DNA of 64,000 nucleotides from Odontesthes bonariensis (lineage: Eukaryota > Chordata > Actinopteri > Atheriniformes > Atherinopsidae). The stretch spans positions 7,050,849 through 7,114,848 of the forward strand of contig NC_134522.1 in the NCBI RefSeq assembly GCF_027942865.1. The letters are read 5' to 3'. Position 1 is the stretch's first letter. Each line of letters begins with the position of its first letter. This document shows, piece by piece, positions 63,872 to 64,000 of the stretch. Position numbers and translations under genes: made by a program. The notes beneath the pieces are model-generated. The model was not told the DNA's origin. It did not search any database and was given only the letters and a program-made list of their open reading frames with translations.

Positions 63872-64000
63872 TACCGAACCAAAGATTACAGAGTTGATCT
63901 GCTCTCCAACAACTGCCTGTTGAAGGCACCGAGCTGCTGAGCATCTCCCTCATTATCAATCAGTCTAACAGCACAGATGAAACTAAAAGGCTGATGGAAA

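Overview
This window is nuclear DNA from a teleost fish. It carries split vertebrate genes with GT-AG introns, long AT-rich introns and spacers, and many repeat types typical of fish genomes: hAT, Tc1/mariner, Tigger and TTAA-target MITEs plus LINE tails. I see no prokaryotic, organellar or viral gene organisation and no CRISPR array. Gene calls rest on my memory of the vertebrate families and on splice junctions that keep the reading frame; no database search was run.

Layout. (1) 501-1202, minus: first large coding exon of an SLC7-type amino-acid transporter, running off the left edge. (2) 2286-11922, minus: a complete 12-exon utp25 (digestive organ expansion factor, ribosome biogenesis); the joined exons total 2268 nt (755 aa) without a frame break. 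(3) 14193-14612, plus: first coding exon of grxcr1 (hair-cell stereocilia protein); no further grxcr1 exon was recognised. (4) 18454-22293, plus: complete two-exon tmem151b (495 aa). (5) 22.3-33.2 kb: gene-poor, repeat-rich. (6) 33265-34742, plus: mtres1 (mitochondrial RNA-binding factor), with a possible short upstream coding exon at 31856-31874. (7) 36662-41074, minus: complete bend3 (809 aa, BEN-domain chromatin repressor), including a GC-AG intron. (8) 41-54 kb: intergenic, with a duplicated transposon segment and candidate conserved non-coding blocks. (9) 54042-63048, minus: the last five exons of pdss2 (coenzyme Q side-chain synthesis), continuing past the right edge.

The mtres1(+)-bend3(-)-pdss2(-) order and orientation match human 6q21, so this is an old conserved block. 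The other genes are functionally unrelated neighbours (transport, nucleolus, hair cell, membrane protein). Nothing resembles an operon or a novel multi-gene system. The most unusual structures are made by mobile DNA and duplication: a hAT element nested in another hAT element and carrying a CGGBP1-like zinc-finger exon; a ~0.68 kb transposon segment copied to a second site flanked by a 96-bp direct repeat; a copy of the utp25 exon-3 splice acceptor placed in a later intron of the same gene; and two inverted hAT copies bracketing tmem151b.
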